Shown here piece after piece: positions 1-9,183 of a stretch of DNA of 64,000 nucleotides. The notes under the pieces were generated by a model that searched no databases, was not told the origin of the DNA, and saw only the letters and a program-made list of their open reading frames with translations. The translations under genes and the position numbers were made by a program. The first letter of the stretch is position 1; each line of letters opens with the position of its first letter. The DNA comes from an uncultured Phascolarctobacterium sp. GTDB lineage: Bacteria > Bacillota > Negativicutes > Acidaminococcales > Acidaminococcaceae. The stretch covers positions 1 through 64,000 of the forward strand of contig NZ_CALDXR010000047.1 in NCBI RefSeq assembly GCF_937920985.1, read 5' to 3'.

Positions 1-52
1 GCGTAGTGGACTTTCACCACCTAGTTATCGCCCATGCTGGGCGCACCAGCAA

Positions 53-93
53 AAATAAAAAGCAAAGCCCTTAAATGACTTTGCTTTTTATTT
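53..93. terminator. Bidirectional hairpin terminator after XRE regulator
   Basis: Perfect 15-bp inverted arms (53-67 and 79-93) around an 11-base loop. Each arm is AT-rich at its outer end, so both strands end in a T-run. It begins at the stop codon of the regulator gene on the minus strand and could also stop transcription entering from the left edge. Confidence 0.75.
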
Positions 94-407
94 CAGGCAC
101 GCGCCTTTTTCAGGAGTCTTGCCAGCTCCATAACATTTTCCAGAGTTATATCGCTGCTATTATCAGCTTCCTTTTCCCCTTCGATATCAACAAAAAAAGA
201 ACTGATAGGGCATTCCAAAATCTGATGCAGCTTAATCAGATTTGGGATTGTCAAACCCGCACGTCCGTTTTCGATGTTGCTCAAATGCGTCTGAGTTACC
301 CCCAACTCTTTCGCTAAATCTGTCTGAGATACCTTTGCTGAGATGCGCTGCATTTTTACACGCTTGCCTATCAGGCGATTGTATTCCTCTGTCATATTCA
401 TATTCAT
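93..407 (-). CDS. XRE-family helix-turn-helix transcriptional regulator
   Basis: Small cytoplasmic DNA-binding protein of about 104 residues. A Cro/CI-type HTH fills the first two thirds: the segment SQTDLAKELGVTQTHLSNIE has the helix-turn-helix pattern and is followed by NGRAGLTIPNLIKLHQIL, typical of HTH_3. The C-terminal tail is acidic then basic and carries no recognisable effector domain. The frame is open to an ATG at 440, but the Shine-Dalgarno GGGGAGG sits directly before three consecutive ATG codons, and the third (407) has the best spacing. It stands alone, so its target is unknown; the neighbouring oxidase genes are a possible but unproven target. Confidence 0.85.
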   Translation of the reverse strand: MNMNMTEEYNRLIGKRVKMQRISAKVSQTDLAKELGVTQTHLSNIENGRAGLTIPNLIKLHQILECPISSFFVDIEGEKEADNSSDITLENVMELARLLKKARA

Positions 408-582
408 CATCATCCTCCCCTTTTCATAATATATATTCATTATTCCTAATTAAATTTATATAGACAGCATTATAACATATACGTATTTTACAAGCAATAG
501 TTTTTTAATTTTCCGCAATTTATTTAACTCTGCCTCTATCAAGTTGGCAACATTTATAATGTAGGCGAGGAATATTGTAAAT

Positions 583-620
583 AAAAAAAGCGACGTACTC
601 TTGCATATAAGAGTACGTCG
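583..620 (-). terminator. Rho-independent terminator of the oxidase cluster
   Basis: A 12-bp perfect stem (591-602 with 609-620) followed on the minus strand by a run of seven T (583-589). It lies 40 bases past the stop of the last FAD-linked oxidase gene and closes that three-gene cluster. Confidence 0.85.
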
Positions 621-659
621 GACGCTATATTAAAATTATTCAGCAGTGCTCAAAAAGAA

Positions 660-2057
660 TCAGGCACGGATAAGCTTGCCCGGATTCAGGATATTGTTCG
701 GGTCCATAGCGCGTTTAATAGTCTTCATGATAGACATTTCTACCGGGTCGCAATAAGCTGCCAGTGCGTCAATCTTTTTCGCACCGATACCATGCTCGCC
801 GGAAAGACGGCCGCCCAGGCTGTAAACATATGCGTAGCAGATTTTGTGGAACTCTGCGAGCTGTTTTTCCCACTCCTCATCGCTCATATCCATCTTCAGG
901 CAGTTGAAATGCAGGTTGCCGTCGCCAGCGTGCGCCAGACACATGCATTCAAAATCAAATTGCTTGGAAACCTCCATCAGGTGGTTCAGGCAGACAGCAA
1001 TTTTGTCGATAGGTACAACAAGGTCATCAGAGGTAGAAACCTTGCTCAATGCCTTGGAGCCTTCCAGACAGCTGCGGCGCACCTTCCATACGCGCTCGTC
1101 TGCTTCAACAACGTCGGTTGCACCGCAGGCAGTACAGATTTCGTCAAGCTGCTCCATCTTCATATCCAGCTCGTCCTCGTTAAAGGTTTCCACGGTAACG
1201 ATAACGTAGCTGCCATCCTCGTAATGCGGCAGACGCTGTTCTGCATAATCGCTGGCAGCACGTACAAAGCCGTTGTCCATAAATTCAACACTTGTCGGAT
1301 TCAGGCCGGCCTTAACCAGTGCAGGCACCAGGTCGACAGCCTTCTGTACCTCGGTGAAGACAGCAAGGATATCCAGACGATACGGAGCCAGCGGCAACAG
1401 CTTCAAGGTTGCTTTGGTGATAATACCAAGAGTACCCTCACTGCCCATTACCAGCTGGTCGAGACAGTAGCCGGTGCTGCATTTTTTCAGACGGTTGCCC
1501 AGCTCAACAATTTCACCGGTCGGAGTAACAACCTCAATAGAATAAACCTGATGACGGGTAGTGCCGTAGCGTACAGCCTTGTTGCCGCCGGCGTTGGTTG
1601 CAATGTTGCCGCCGATCATGCAGCTGTCAGCACTGCAGGGGTCACCGGCATACAGCAGGCCTACCTCATTAGCCTTAGCCTGGATATCGGAGGTCAGCGC
1701 ACCTGCTTCAACCTCCATATACATAGCATCGGCATCGAGCTTAATAATTTTATTCATGCGCTCCATCAGCAGCACAATACCGCCGAAAACAGGAATCGCA
1801 CCACAAGATACACTGGTTCCGGCACTGCGCGGAGTTACAGGAACAAGATATTTATTGGCGATTTTCATAATAGCAGCCACCTCTTCGGTGCTGCCCGGTG
1901 CTACAACCACCTCCGGCAGATGATGGTAATGAGCGTCCGGCTCTTCGTCGGTTTTGTAACGCTCCAGAGTTTCGGCATCATTTTTTACATGCTCTGCGCC
2001 GACTGCTTTACGCAGCTCCTCCAGGACTTCTTCGGTTACGGGATTGTAATTTGTCAT
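660..2057 (-). CDS. FAD-linked 2-hydroxyacid oxidase/dehydrogenase, GlcD type (paralog 1)
   Basis: 465-residue flavoprotein of the vanillyl-alcohol-oxidase fold. The N-terminal FAD_binding_4 domain has the PP-loop region TPRSAGTSVSCGAIP near residue 80 and the long flavin-binding stretch around GDPCSADSCMIGGNIATNAGG. The C-terminal FAD-oxidase_C domain ends in SGEHGIGAKK and DPNNILNPGKL. Family members oxidise D-lactate, glycolate or D-2-hydroxyglutarate; the substrate cannot be read from sequence. A clear AAGGAGAG ribosome site precedes the ATG. It is the last gene of a tandem cluster of three paralogs (gap 73 bases to the next). Clostridial lactate dehydrogenases of this family pair with EtfAB, but no Etf gene is present here. 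The three copies share the unusual KCSTGYC segment. Confidence 0.9.
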   Translation of the reverse strand: MTNYNPVTEEVLEELRKAVGAEHVKNDAETLERYKTDEEPDAHYHHLPEVVVAPGSTEEVAAIMKIANKYLVPVTPRSAGTSVSCGAIPVFGGIVLLMERMNKIIKLDADAMYMEVEAGALTSDIQAKANEVGLLYAGDPCSADSCMIGGNIATNAGGNKAVRYGTTRHQVYSIEVVTPTGEIVELGNRLKKCSTGYCLDQLVMGSEGTLGIITKATLKLLPLAPYRLDILAVFTEVQKAVDLVPALVKAGLNPTSVEFMDNGFVRAASDYAEQRLPHYEDGSYVIVTVETFNEDELDMKMEQLDEICTACGATDVVEADERVWKVRRSCLEGSKALSKVSTSDDLVVPIDKIAVCLNHLMEVSKQFDFECMCLAHAGDGNLHFNCLKMDMSDEEWEKQLAEFHKICYAYVYSLGGRLSGEHGIGAKKIDALAAYCDPVEMSIMKTIKRAMDPNNILNPGKLIRA

Positions 2058-2130
2058 ACTAAAATCTCTCCTTTGCTACTTAGCTACAATGCTACATATT
2101 TTAGTTTTACAGCAGACCATTGAGATAGTC

Positions 2131-3531
2131 TTATAAATTAAAAACCTTGCCTGGATTCAGGATATTATTCGGATCCCAGGCTTTTTTAATTTTTCTCATC
2201 AGCTCCAGCTCACCGCTCGGAGTAAAGCGCTCCAAAAAGTGTGCCTTCTTGCTGCCAATGCCATGCTCCCCGGAAAGACGTCCGCCATGCGCATAAGCAT
2301 ATGTATAAACCTCTTCCGTAAAGCGGCTCAGTTCGGCTTCCCACTCTTCGTCGGACAAATCCAGCTTGCACAAAACGATATGCAGGTTGCCGTCACCGAT
2401 ATGTGCGTTGATACGCAGAGGGAAGGGATATTTTGCCACCGTTTTAATGATGTACTGAATCATATCGCTCATTTCATCAACTGGCACAACTACGTCATCC
2501 GTCGTGCACACCTTGCTGATAAGACTCACAGATTCCAGACAGTTGCGGCGCATTGACCAGATACGCTCATCAGCCTCCAGAACATCCACAGCGCCTGCGG
2601 CCTCGCAGATATCGCTGGCCTGCTCCATTTTCATGTCCAGCTCATCTTCGTTGAAGGTTTCTATCGTAATAATAACGTAAATACCGTCTTCAACATGCGG
2701 TGCACCGGGGAACTCAAGATATTCCGAGGTTGTCCGCACATTAGGATTATCCATATATTCAATGCTTGTCGGGTCAATACCTGCTTTCACAAGCTGCGGC
2801 ACAACGCCGATTGCCGCCATCGGGTCATGGAAAATTGCCAGCATATCAATTTTATACGGAGGCAAGGGCTGCAGCTTCAGTGTTACCTGCGTAATGATAC
2901 CCAGCGTACCCTCACTGCCAATAACAAGCTGCTCCATGCAGTAGCCTGTGCTGCATTTTTTCAGCGGAGAGCCCAGGTCAACAATATCGCCGTAAGGCGT
3001 AACAATCTGCACAGCGTAGACCTGATTGCGCGTTACACCGTAGCGCACAGCCTTGATGCCGCCGGCATTCGTCGCCAGATTACCGCCGATCTGGCAGCTG
3101 TCGCTGCTCGACGGGTCACCTGCATAAAGCAGATTCTCCGCCTTCGCCGCTGCCTGAATATCCAGCGTGCGCACACCGGCCTGTGCTACCATGTACAAGC
3201 CTTCCTTATTCAGCTCGATAATTTTGTTAAGACGTTCCATCAAAAGCACTACGCCGCCCTTGTCGGCAATAGCGCCGTCAACGATGCCTGTACCGCCACC
3301 GCGCACGGTCAGCGGAATGAGATATTTGTTGCACAGCTTCACCACACCGGCAATTTCCTCGGCGTTTGCCGGAATTACCACTACATCCGGCAGATGGAAG
3401 CAGCGCTCGTCCGCCTCCTCGTCCGTCTTATAGCGGTCGAGCGTATCAGCATCGGTTTTGACATATTTTTCGCCCAACAGCGTTTTTAATTCATCAATAA
3501 ATTCAGGAGTTACAGAATTGTAATTGCTCAT
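2131..3531 (-). CDS. FAD-linked 2-hydroxyacid oxidase/dehydrogenase, GlcD type (paralog 2)
   Basis: 466-residue paralog of the flanking genes with the same two-domain layout. The PP-loop is TVRGGGTGIVDGAIADKGG, the flavin region is GDPSSSDSCQIGGNLATNAGG, and the C-terminal SGEHGIGSKK and DPNNILNPGKVF motifs are kept. Its residues around the putative substrate pocket differ from paralogs 1 and 3 (for example the GTGIVDGAI loop), so the copies may act on different hydroxyacids; this is inference. The ribosome site is weak (AAAGGTAG). The leader carries a repeat element that is duplicated upstream (3532-3800). Confidence 0.9.
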   Translation of the reverse strand: MSNYNSVTPEFIDELKTLLGEKYVKTDADTLDRYKTDEEADERCFHLPDVVVIPANAEEIAGVVKLCNKYLIPLTVRGGGTGIVDGAIADKGGVVLLMERLNKIIELNKEGLYMVAQAGVRTLDIQAAAKAENLLYAGDPSSSDSCQIGGNLATNAGGIKAVRYGVTRNQVYAVQIVTPYGDIVDLGSPLKKCSTGYCMEQLVIGSEGTLGIITQVTLKLQPLPPYKIDMLAIFHDPMAAIGVVPQLVKAGIDPTSIEYMDNPNVRTTSEYLEFPGAPHVEDGIYVIITIETFNEDELDMKMEQASDICEAAGAVDVLEADERIWSMRRNCLESVSLISKVCTTDDVVVPVDEMSDMIQYIIKTVAKYPFPLRINAHIGDGNLHIVLCKLDLSDEEWEAELSRFTEEVYTYAYAHGGRLSGEHGIGSKKAHFLERFTPSGELELMRKIKKAWDPNNILNPGKVFNL

Positions 3532-3670
3532 AATACACTACCTTTTCTAAAGGCTGACGAGAAGGTATCAGAGGCGAAGAACAGGCACCGCCGGCGTACT
3601 TCCACGTACTCCCAGATACCATCCCGACGCAGATGGTGCTTTATATGCGCCAGAATTTTATTTTCTCAAT
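3532..3670 (-). repeat. Intergenic structured repeat, unit 1 (leader of oxidase paralog 2)
   Basis: First unit of a tandem duplication. It shares with unit 2 the leader string at 3532-3550, the 20-base core GGCGTACTTCCACGTACTCC at 3593-3612 (containing GTAC inverted repeats), and the end block GACGCAGATGGTGCTTTATA at 3626-3645. Unit 1 lies directly before the start codon of oxidase paralog 2 on the minus strand. The offset to unit 2 is 139 bases at one end and 147 at the other. Confidence 0.8.
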
Positions 3671-3800
3671 AATACACTACTTTTTCTAATTTTTATAAAG
3701 AGTGCAGAGAAAGTATCAGATGCGAGGGAGGGCGACGACGGCGTACTTCCACGTACTCCTAGGAGCCATCCCGACGCAGATGGTGCTTTATATGCGCTCT
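3671..3800 (-). repeat. Intergenic structured repeat, unit 2
   Basis: Second unit, ending next to the stop codon of oxidase paralog 3. The core at 3740-3759 and end block at 3773-3792 are identical to unit 1, while the middle (about 3719-3739) has diverged. It even repeats the weak ribosome-site leader of paralog 2, so the duplication copied a gene-start leader. A shorter relative of the end block occurs upstream of folD at 21316-21366. Confidence 0.8.
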
Positions 3801-3803
3801 TAC

Positions 3804-5213
3804 TTATGCGTTAAACACCTTACCCGGATTTAAAATCAAATTCGGATCCCAAGCCAGCTTAATCCTGCGCATCAGCTCCAGCTCACCGGCAGGCGTAAAC
3901 TCTTCCATATAAGCCAGCTTCTTGGCACCGATGCCGTGCTCACCGGCTAAGCGGCCGCCCTGAGCGTAAGCATAGGCATAAACCTCTTCATGGAAGTCAT
4001 GCACGATTTTTTCCCAGGTTGCATCATCCAAATCGCATTTGCAGAGAACGATATGCAGATTGCCGTCACCGATATGCGCGTTGATTTTTACCGGAATCGG
4101 GAAGGGATACTTGCTGCCGATATGCATAATTTCTTTAATGGTCGGCGCAATGCGATCTACAGGCACAACAACATCGTCGGTCAGGGAAACCTTGCTCACA
4201 AGGCTGATAGATTCCTGGCAGTTGCGGCGCATTGCCCAGATACGGTCATCCGCTTCCAGAACTTCAACGGCACCTGCTGCCTCGCACAGCTCGTCGAGCT
4301 GCTCCATCTTCATGTCCAGCTCATCCTCGCTGAAGGTTTCTACCGTAATGATAACGTAAATACCGTCCTCATAATGCGGTGCTCCCTTAAATTCAATATA
4401 ATCGGCGCAGGCACGCACATAGGAATTATCCATATATTCCATGCTCGTCGGGTTCAGACCGGCCTGCATAATCTTCGGCACTACATCAAGAGCCTTGAAC
4501 GGGTCGTCAAATACTGCCAGCAGGTCAAAGCGATACGGAGGCATCGGCTGCAGCTTCAAGGTTACCTTGGTGATAATACCCAAAGTACCTTCGCTGCCCA
4601 TTACCAGCTGCTCCATGCAATAGCCTGTGCTGCATTTTTTCAGACGGCTGCCAACCTCCACGATTTCGCCGGTCGGAGTAACCATCTCCAGGCTATAAAC
4701 CTGATTACGGGTAACGCCATAGCGGACTGCCTTGCTGCCGCCGGCGTTGGTTGCCAGATTGCCGCCGATCAGGCAGCTTTCGGCGCTGCAGGGGTCACCT
4801 GCGTAAAGATAGCCTGCTTCATTGGCCATCTTCTGAATATCAACTGTACGCACGCCGGCTTCGGCGACAACATACATCGCTTCGGTATTCATCTCGATAA
4901 TTTTATTCAAGCGCTCCATGAGCAGTACAATACCGCCGCAGACAGCAATTGCGCCATCGGCAAGGCTGGTACCGCCGCTGCGGACAGTCAGCGGCACATT
5001 GTACTTATTGCACAGCTTCACAACTGCGGCAATTTCTTCGGCATTGGCAGGACGCACAACAGCCTCAGGCACACGGAAACGGCGCGGATCATATTCCTCG
5101 TCGGTTTTATATTGCTCCAGCTTTTCAGGCTCGGTAAAAACATTGGCGTCACCTACTACGGCGCGCACATCCGCTAAAAACGGTTCTGATACGGAATTAT
5201 ACTCTTTCATCAT
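3804..5213 (-). CDS. FAD-linked 2-hydroxyacid oxidase/dehydrogenase, GlcD type (paralog 3)
   Basis: 469-residue flavoprotein and probably the first gene of the three-copy cluster. The N-terminal FAD domain has TVRSGGTSLADGAIAVCGG and GDPCSAESCLIGGNLATNAGG; the C-terminal domain has INAHIGDGNLHI and AGEHGIGAKK, and the protein ends DPNLILNPGKVFNA. The ribosome site is GAGGGAAT before tandem ATG codons. Upstream on the minus strand is a TATAAT box (5284-5289) and a 7-bp leader hairpin (5241-5266). The oxidised hydroxyacid is unknown; electrons would go to a quinone, Etf or another carrier not encoded nearby. Confidence 0.9.
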   Translation of the reverse strand: MMKEYNSVSEPFLADVRAVVGDANVFTEPEKLEQYKTDEEYDPRRFRVPEAVVRPANAEEIAAVVKLCNKYNVPLTVRSGGTSLADGAIAVCGGIVLLMERLNKIIEMNTEAMYVVAEAGVRTVDIQKMANEAGYLYAGDPCSAESCLIGGNLATNAGGSKAVRYGVTRNQVYSLEMVTPTGEIVEVGSRLKKCSTGYCMEQLVMGSEGTLGIITKVTLKLQPMPPYRFDLLAVFDDPFKALDVVPKIMQAGLNPTSMEYMDNSYVRACADYIEFKGAPHYEDGIYVIITVETFSEDELDMKMEQLDELCEAAGAVEVLEADDRIWAMRRNCQESISLVSKVSLTDDVVVPVDRIAPTIKEIMHIGSKYPFPIPVKINAHIGDGNLHIVLCKCDLDDATWEKIVHDFHEEVYAYAYAQGGRLAGEHGIGAKKLAYMEEFTPAGELELMRRIKLAWDPNLILNPGKVFNA

Positions 5214-5502
5214 ATTCCCTCATTTCTAAATTACATATAGACATCTGTGCGAAAGACAGCAGATGTTACTTATCTAACTTTATATTATAGTACAAATCAC
5301 TCTGTTTGTCTGTAAATTATGTATGAGAAATCAACACAAAAAGTTTTTCTTGCAGAGAAAATAGGCTCAGCCATATATTGTATACTTCCCCGCACCCATT
5401 GCCAAGCAATATAAAAAAGGTTAAGATATAGATAATGAAGCTGCCTTTGCTGCGCCTTAACGCAAGGGCAAAATAAATTTACAGCTATAGGAGAGAGGTC
5501 TT

Positions 5503-7062
5503 ATGCAAGCTTTATTTGATGCAGTTAACGCAATCTGCGCCAAAATCCAGATTGTTTCCAACTGGTTCTGGGATTTCCCCTGTAATCTCGACTGGTACAG
5601 TTCTATCCCCATTCTGGGAAACTTCAGTCTGGCAATTATTTTATTGGTCGGCACAGGTATTTACTTCACCTTCCGTCTGCACTTTGTCCAGATACACAAC
5701 TTTATTTTCGCCGTGAAAGTGCTGATGCAGCGCAACCATACGCGCAACGGTATTTCCTCACTCACAGCCTTTTTGCTTTCCACCGCTATGCGTGTCGGCC
5801 CCGGCAATATTTTGGGTGTAACCGGCGCAATTTCCATCGGCGGCCCGGGCGCATTGTTCTGGATGTGGGTTTCCGCCTTCTTCGGCATGGCAACATCCTT
5901 CGCAGAATCCACGCTTTCGCAGATTTTCAAGGAAAAGCGTGATAACGAATATGTCGGCGGCCTGCCCTTTTACGCACGCAAATTATTGAACGATTCCGCC
6001 GCTGCCGGCGTTGCGCTCAGCATGCTGTATATCGTTTATGCGCTGCTGTGCTTCCCCGCGCAGGGCTTCAACACTATTTCCGCCGTGGGTGCCATCGCCA
6101 GCAAAATCTCCGGCGTGAACATTCCCACCAATTCCTCGCTCTACTGGATTTCCTTTGCAATGCTTATTGTTATCACTGCTGTTATAAGCTTCGGCGGTAT
6201 TAAAAAGGTAACGAAGGTTACCGACCGCATCGTTCCCGTTATGGCAGTTATTTATGTGCTCACCGTCATTGCCTTGACTGTCGGCAACCTTGAGCGCATC
6301 CCGCTGTTCTTCAGCTCCGTTTTCACGCAGGCCTTTGCTCCTGATGCTGTTTTCGGCGGCGCCTTCGGTCTGGCGCTCAGCCAAGGTATCAAGCGCGGCC
6401 TGATGTCCAACGAAGCAGGCCAGGGTACCATCACCATGCCGGCAGCGGCAGCAGAGGTTGACCACCCCTGCGAGCAGGGCTGTGTGCAGGCTTTAGGCGT
6501 ATTCCTTGATACCATCGTTATCTGCACTCTGACAGGCTTTGTCGTTATCATGGGCAGCATGTGGCTCACGGCAGATGCCAATGCCTGGTTCGAGATGGGC
6601 AAGCTGGATAAATTTCTCGCCTCCTGCGGCGCTCTGACCGGTGGCAGTGACATGCTTTACAGCGTTGTTACGCTGCTCGTAAGCGTTTGCTTCGGCCTGT
6701 TTGCCTTCACCTGCCTGTTGGGCTTTATGTCCTTCACCGAAATGTGCGCCAACCGCATTTCCAGCAAGACATCCTTCATCAACGCCATCCGCGTGCTGTG
6801 CCTCATCGTTATTTCCTTCGGCGTTATCACTAACATCGCCGGTATGGATTTAGGCGCACTCTGGGAATTGAGCGACTTCGCCAACATCCTCATGGTATAC
6901 TGCAACTTACCGCTGCAATACATCGGCTTTAAATATGTACTGCGTGCCTGGAAGCATTTCGAAAAGAACGACGGTACTCCGTTCACCTCCGAAATCGCCG
7001 GCCTGCAGTTGCCTGTTTGGGACGCTTTGGCCAAGGAACACAAAAACGAATATCATCACTAA
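5503..7062 (+). CDS. Alanine/glycine:cation symporter (AGCS family)
   Basis: 519-residue inner-membrane transporter with about ten hydrophobic segments. The family signatures are clear: GTGIYFTFRLHFVQ near the N terminus, STAMRVGPGNILGVTGAI in the substrate and sodium region, and the conserved SNEAGQGT block. It should bring alanine or glycine into the cell with sodium or protons. The ribosome site GGAGAGAGG lies 5 bases before the ATG. It is a single gene between the divergent oxidase cluster and convergent ligA, and it shares a bidirectional terminator with ligA. Confidence 0.92.
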   Translation: MQALFDAVNAICAKIQIVSNWFWDFPCNLDWYSSIPILGNFSLAIILLVGTGIYFTFRLHFVQIHNFIFAVKVLMQRNHTRNGISSLTAFLLSTAMRVGPGNILGVTGAISIGGPGALFWMWVSAFFGMATSFAESTLSQIFKEKRDNEYVGGLPFYARKLLNDSAAAGVALSMLYIVYALLCFPAQGFNTISAVGAIASKISGVNIPTNSSLYWISFAMLIVITAVISFGGIKKVTKVTDRIVPVMAVIYVLTVIALTVGNLERIPLFFSSVFTQAFAPDAVFGGAFGLALSQGIKRGLMSNEAGQGTITMPAAAAEVDHPCEQGCVQALGVFLDTIVICTLTGFVVIMGSMWLTADANAWFEMGKLDKFLASCGALTGGSDMLYSVVTLLVSVCFGLFAFTCLLGFMSFTEMCANRISSKTSFINAIRVLCLIVISFGVITNIAGMDLGALWELSDFANILMVYCNLPLQYIGFKYVLRAWKHFEKNDGTPFTSEIAGLQLPVWDALAKEHKNEYHH

Positions 7063-7069
7063 AAAATTA

Positions 7070-7101
7070 AGCGTGGCCGCTACTCGCAGCCACGCTATTT
7101 T
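7070..7101. terminator. Bidirectional terminator between symporter gene and ligA
   Basis: Eight-base-pair stem AGCGTGGC/GCCACGCT (7070-7077 with 7089-7096) with T-rich tails on both strands (TATTTTTA on plus, TTAATTTTTT on minus). It sits between two convergent genes. Confidence 0.85.
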
Positions 7102-7107
7102 TATACT

Positions 7108-9147
7108 CTATTCACCTTTAAGCAGACGTAAGAACTCTGCTTCATCAATAACCGTTACGCCTAATTGCTGTGCCTTTTCCAGCTTACTGCCGGCCTCCGC
7201 ACCCGCAATGACGTAATCCGTCTTTTTGCTGACGCTGCCGCTGACCTTAGCGCCCACATCCTGCGCCATCGTCTTGGCCTCGGCACGTCCTAACGTGGGC
7301 ATTGTGCCTGTAAAGACAAGAGTTTTGCCGAAGAAGGGGTTATCCTCCTGACTGGCAGGCGGCGTAAACGTCATCGTCAGTCCTGCTGCCGCCAGGCGCT
7401 CCACCAGGTCGATATTCGCCGGTACGTTCAGCCAGGTAACGGTGCTTTCCGCAATCTTATCACCGATATCACGAATCTGTGCCAGCTCCTCCGGCTGTGC
7501 CTGCTGCAGCTTTTCCATGCTGCCGAATTCCGTTGCCAGAATACGCGCCACCTTGGCGCCAACATGGCGGATACCCAAAGCAAAGAGCAGCTTGTCCAGC
7601 TCGTTCTTCTTGCTTTCAGCAAGCGCCGTCAGCAGATTATCCGCCGACTTTTCGCCCATACGCTCCAGCTTCAGCAAATCCTCCTTGCGCAGGCTGTACA
7701 AATCCGCAGCATCGCGCACTAAGCCCGCATCAAGCAGTGCATTGATAACAGAAGGACCGCAGCCGTCGATATTCATTGCATCACGGCTGACAAAGTGAAT
7801 GAGGCCCTCGCGTCCGAGCGCAGGACAATGCGGATTGGTGCAGCGGATAGCTGCCTCCTCGCCCTGACGCTCTACACGCCAGCCGCATTCCGGGCATACG
7901 CCGGGAATTTCCACCTCTTTTTCGTCACCGGTGCGCTTTTCAATAACTACACGCAGTACCTCAGGGATAATTTCACCGGCCTTGTTGATAACAACCCTGT
8001 CACCGATGCGGATATCCTTGGCACGGATAAAGTCCTCATTATGCAGGGTAGCACGGCTGATAACGCTGCCGCTTAATTTTACCGGTGTCAGCACTGCCGT
8101 CGGCGTCAGTACGCCTGTGCGCCCTACACGCCAGTCAATATCCTCCAGCGTAGTTTCCGCCTGCTCCGGCGGATATTTGTAGGCCGTTGCCCAACGCGGA
8201 TCCTTGCCTGTCGCGCCCAGAATACGCTGCTGGTAAACATCGTTGACCTTAATAACAGCGCCGTCGGTATCATAGGACAGGCCTTGACGCAGCTCGTTGA
8301 AATCGCCGATATATTTAATCGCCTCGTCGATATTTTCAACAACCTTATAATTTTCGCTCACCTTAAAGCCGTAGCGTGCCAGCAAAGCCAGCGATTCGCT
8401 GTGCTTGGGCTGCGCTCCCTCGCCTACCAGATAGTAGGCAAAAAAGCTCAGGCTGCGGCTTGCAGTCACCTGCGGGTCCAGCTGGCGCAGACTGCCTGCC
8501 GCCGCATTACGCGGATTGGCAAACTCGCTCTCGCCGCGCTCCGCGCGCTGCTCGTTTAAACGCATAAAGGCCTGACGCGGCATATAGACCTCACCGCGCA
8601 CGTCAAGAAGCTCTGGCACTGCTTCACCCTCCGGCACCTTCAGCGTCAGCGGAATGCTACGGATTGTGCGCACGTTAGCCGTAACATTTTCGCCTACCAC
8701 TCCATCACCGCGGGTAGCGGCGCGAACCAGCTTACCGTTTTCGTAAATCAGACTGCAGGCCAGGCCGTCAATCTTCGGCTCCATAACGTATTCCACCTTG
8801 CTGCCTGCAGGCAGACCGCTGCGAACACGTTCATCAAAGGCACGCAGCTCCTCGGCGGAAAACACGTTGCCCAGGCTCAGCAGCGGCTCCAGGTGACGCA
8901 CCTCGGTAAATTGCGAGGAGGCACGGCCGCCGACGCGCTGCGTAGGAGAATCGGCCGGAATACTATCAGGATAGCGCGCCTCCAGCTCACGCAGTCGTGC
9001 CATCAGACTGTCATATTCAGCGTCAGTCAGCTCTGGTGCGTCTAATACATAATATAAATATTCGTTATGACGGATTTCCTGGCGCAGCTTGTCAGCCTCA
9101 GCCAAATCCGCCGCACGCTCATCAGCAAATAAATCCATTTCTGCCAT
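7108..9147 (-). CDS. ligA: NAD-dependent DNA ligase LigA
   Basis: Seals nicks in duplex DNA during replication and repair, using NAD+ as AMP donor. Domains in order: Ia NAD-binding helices (about 1-70), adenylation domain with the KIDG motif (Lys125 from the start chosen here), OB fold, zinc finger with CPECGW and CTNPHC, helix-hairpin-helix region, and a C-terminal BRCT domain (GKTLVFTGTMPTL). The open frame reaches 9177, but GGAGG stands 8 bases before the ATG at 9147, so that start is preferred (679 residues, normal length). It follows pcrA by 36 bases and is probably co-transcribed with it, the pairing usual in Firmicutes. Confidence 0.97.
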   Translation of the reverse strand: MAEMDLFADERAADLAEADKLRQEIRHNEYLYYVLDAPELTDAEYDSLMARLRELEARYPDSIPADSPTQRVGGRASSQFTEVRHLEPLLSLGNVFSAEELRAFDERVRSGLPAGSKVEYVMEPKIDGLACSLIYENGKLVRAATRGDGVVGENVTANVRTIRSIPLTLKVPEGEAVPELLDVRGEVYMPRQAFMRLNEQRAERGESEFANPRNAAAGSLRQLDPQVTASRSLSFFAYYLVGEGAQPKHSESLALLARYGFKVSENYKVVENIDEAIKYIGDFNELRQGLSYDTDGAVIKVNDVYQQRILGATGKDPRWATAYKYPPEQAETTLEDIDWRVGRTGVLTPTAVLTPVKLSGSVISRATLHNEDFIRAKDIRIGDRVVINKAGEIIPEVLRVVIEKRTGDEKEVEIPGVCPECGWRVERQGEEAAIRCTNPHCPALGREGLIHFVSRDAMNIDGCGPSVINALLDAGLVRDAADLYSLRKEDLLKLERMGEKSADNLLTALAESKKNELDKLLFALGIRHVGAKVARILATEFGSMEKLQQAQPEELAQIRDIGDKIAESTVTWLNVPANIDLVERLAAAGLTMTFTPPASQEDNPFFGKTLVFTGTMPTLGRAEAKTMAQDVGAKVSGSVSKKTDYVIAGAEAGSKLEKAQQLGVTVIDEAEFLRLLKGE

Positions 9148-9183
9148 TGCTTTATCCTCCAACACTTTTATCTGCAAAACGGC

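Noticed and set aside
792..2123. 443-residue open frame opposite oxidase paralog 1
   Set aside because: Antisense to a clear FAD-oxidase gene with a ribosome site and motifs. The plus-strand translation has no recognisable family and reflects codon bias; similar long antisense frames lie opposite paralogs 2 and 3, pcrA and fhs.
5457..5654. 65-residue minus-strand frame overlapping the symporter start
   Set aside because: Lies antisense across the symporter ribosome site and first codons, with no ribosome site of its own.
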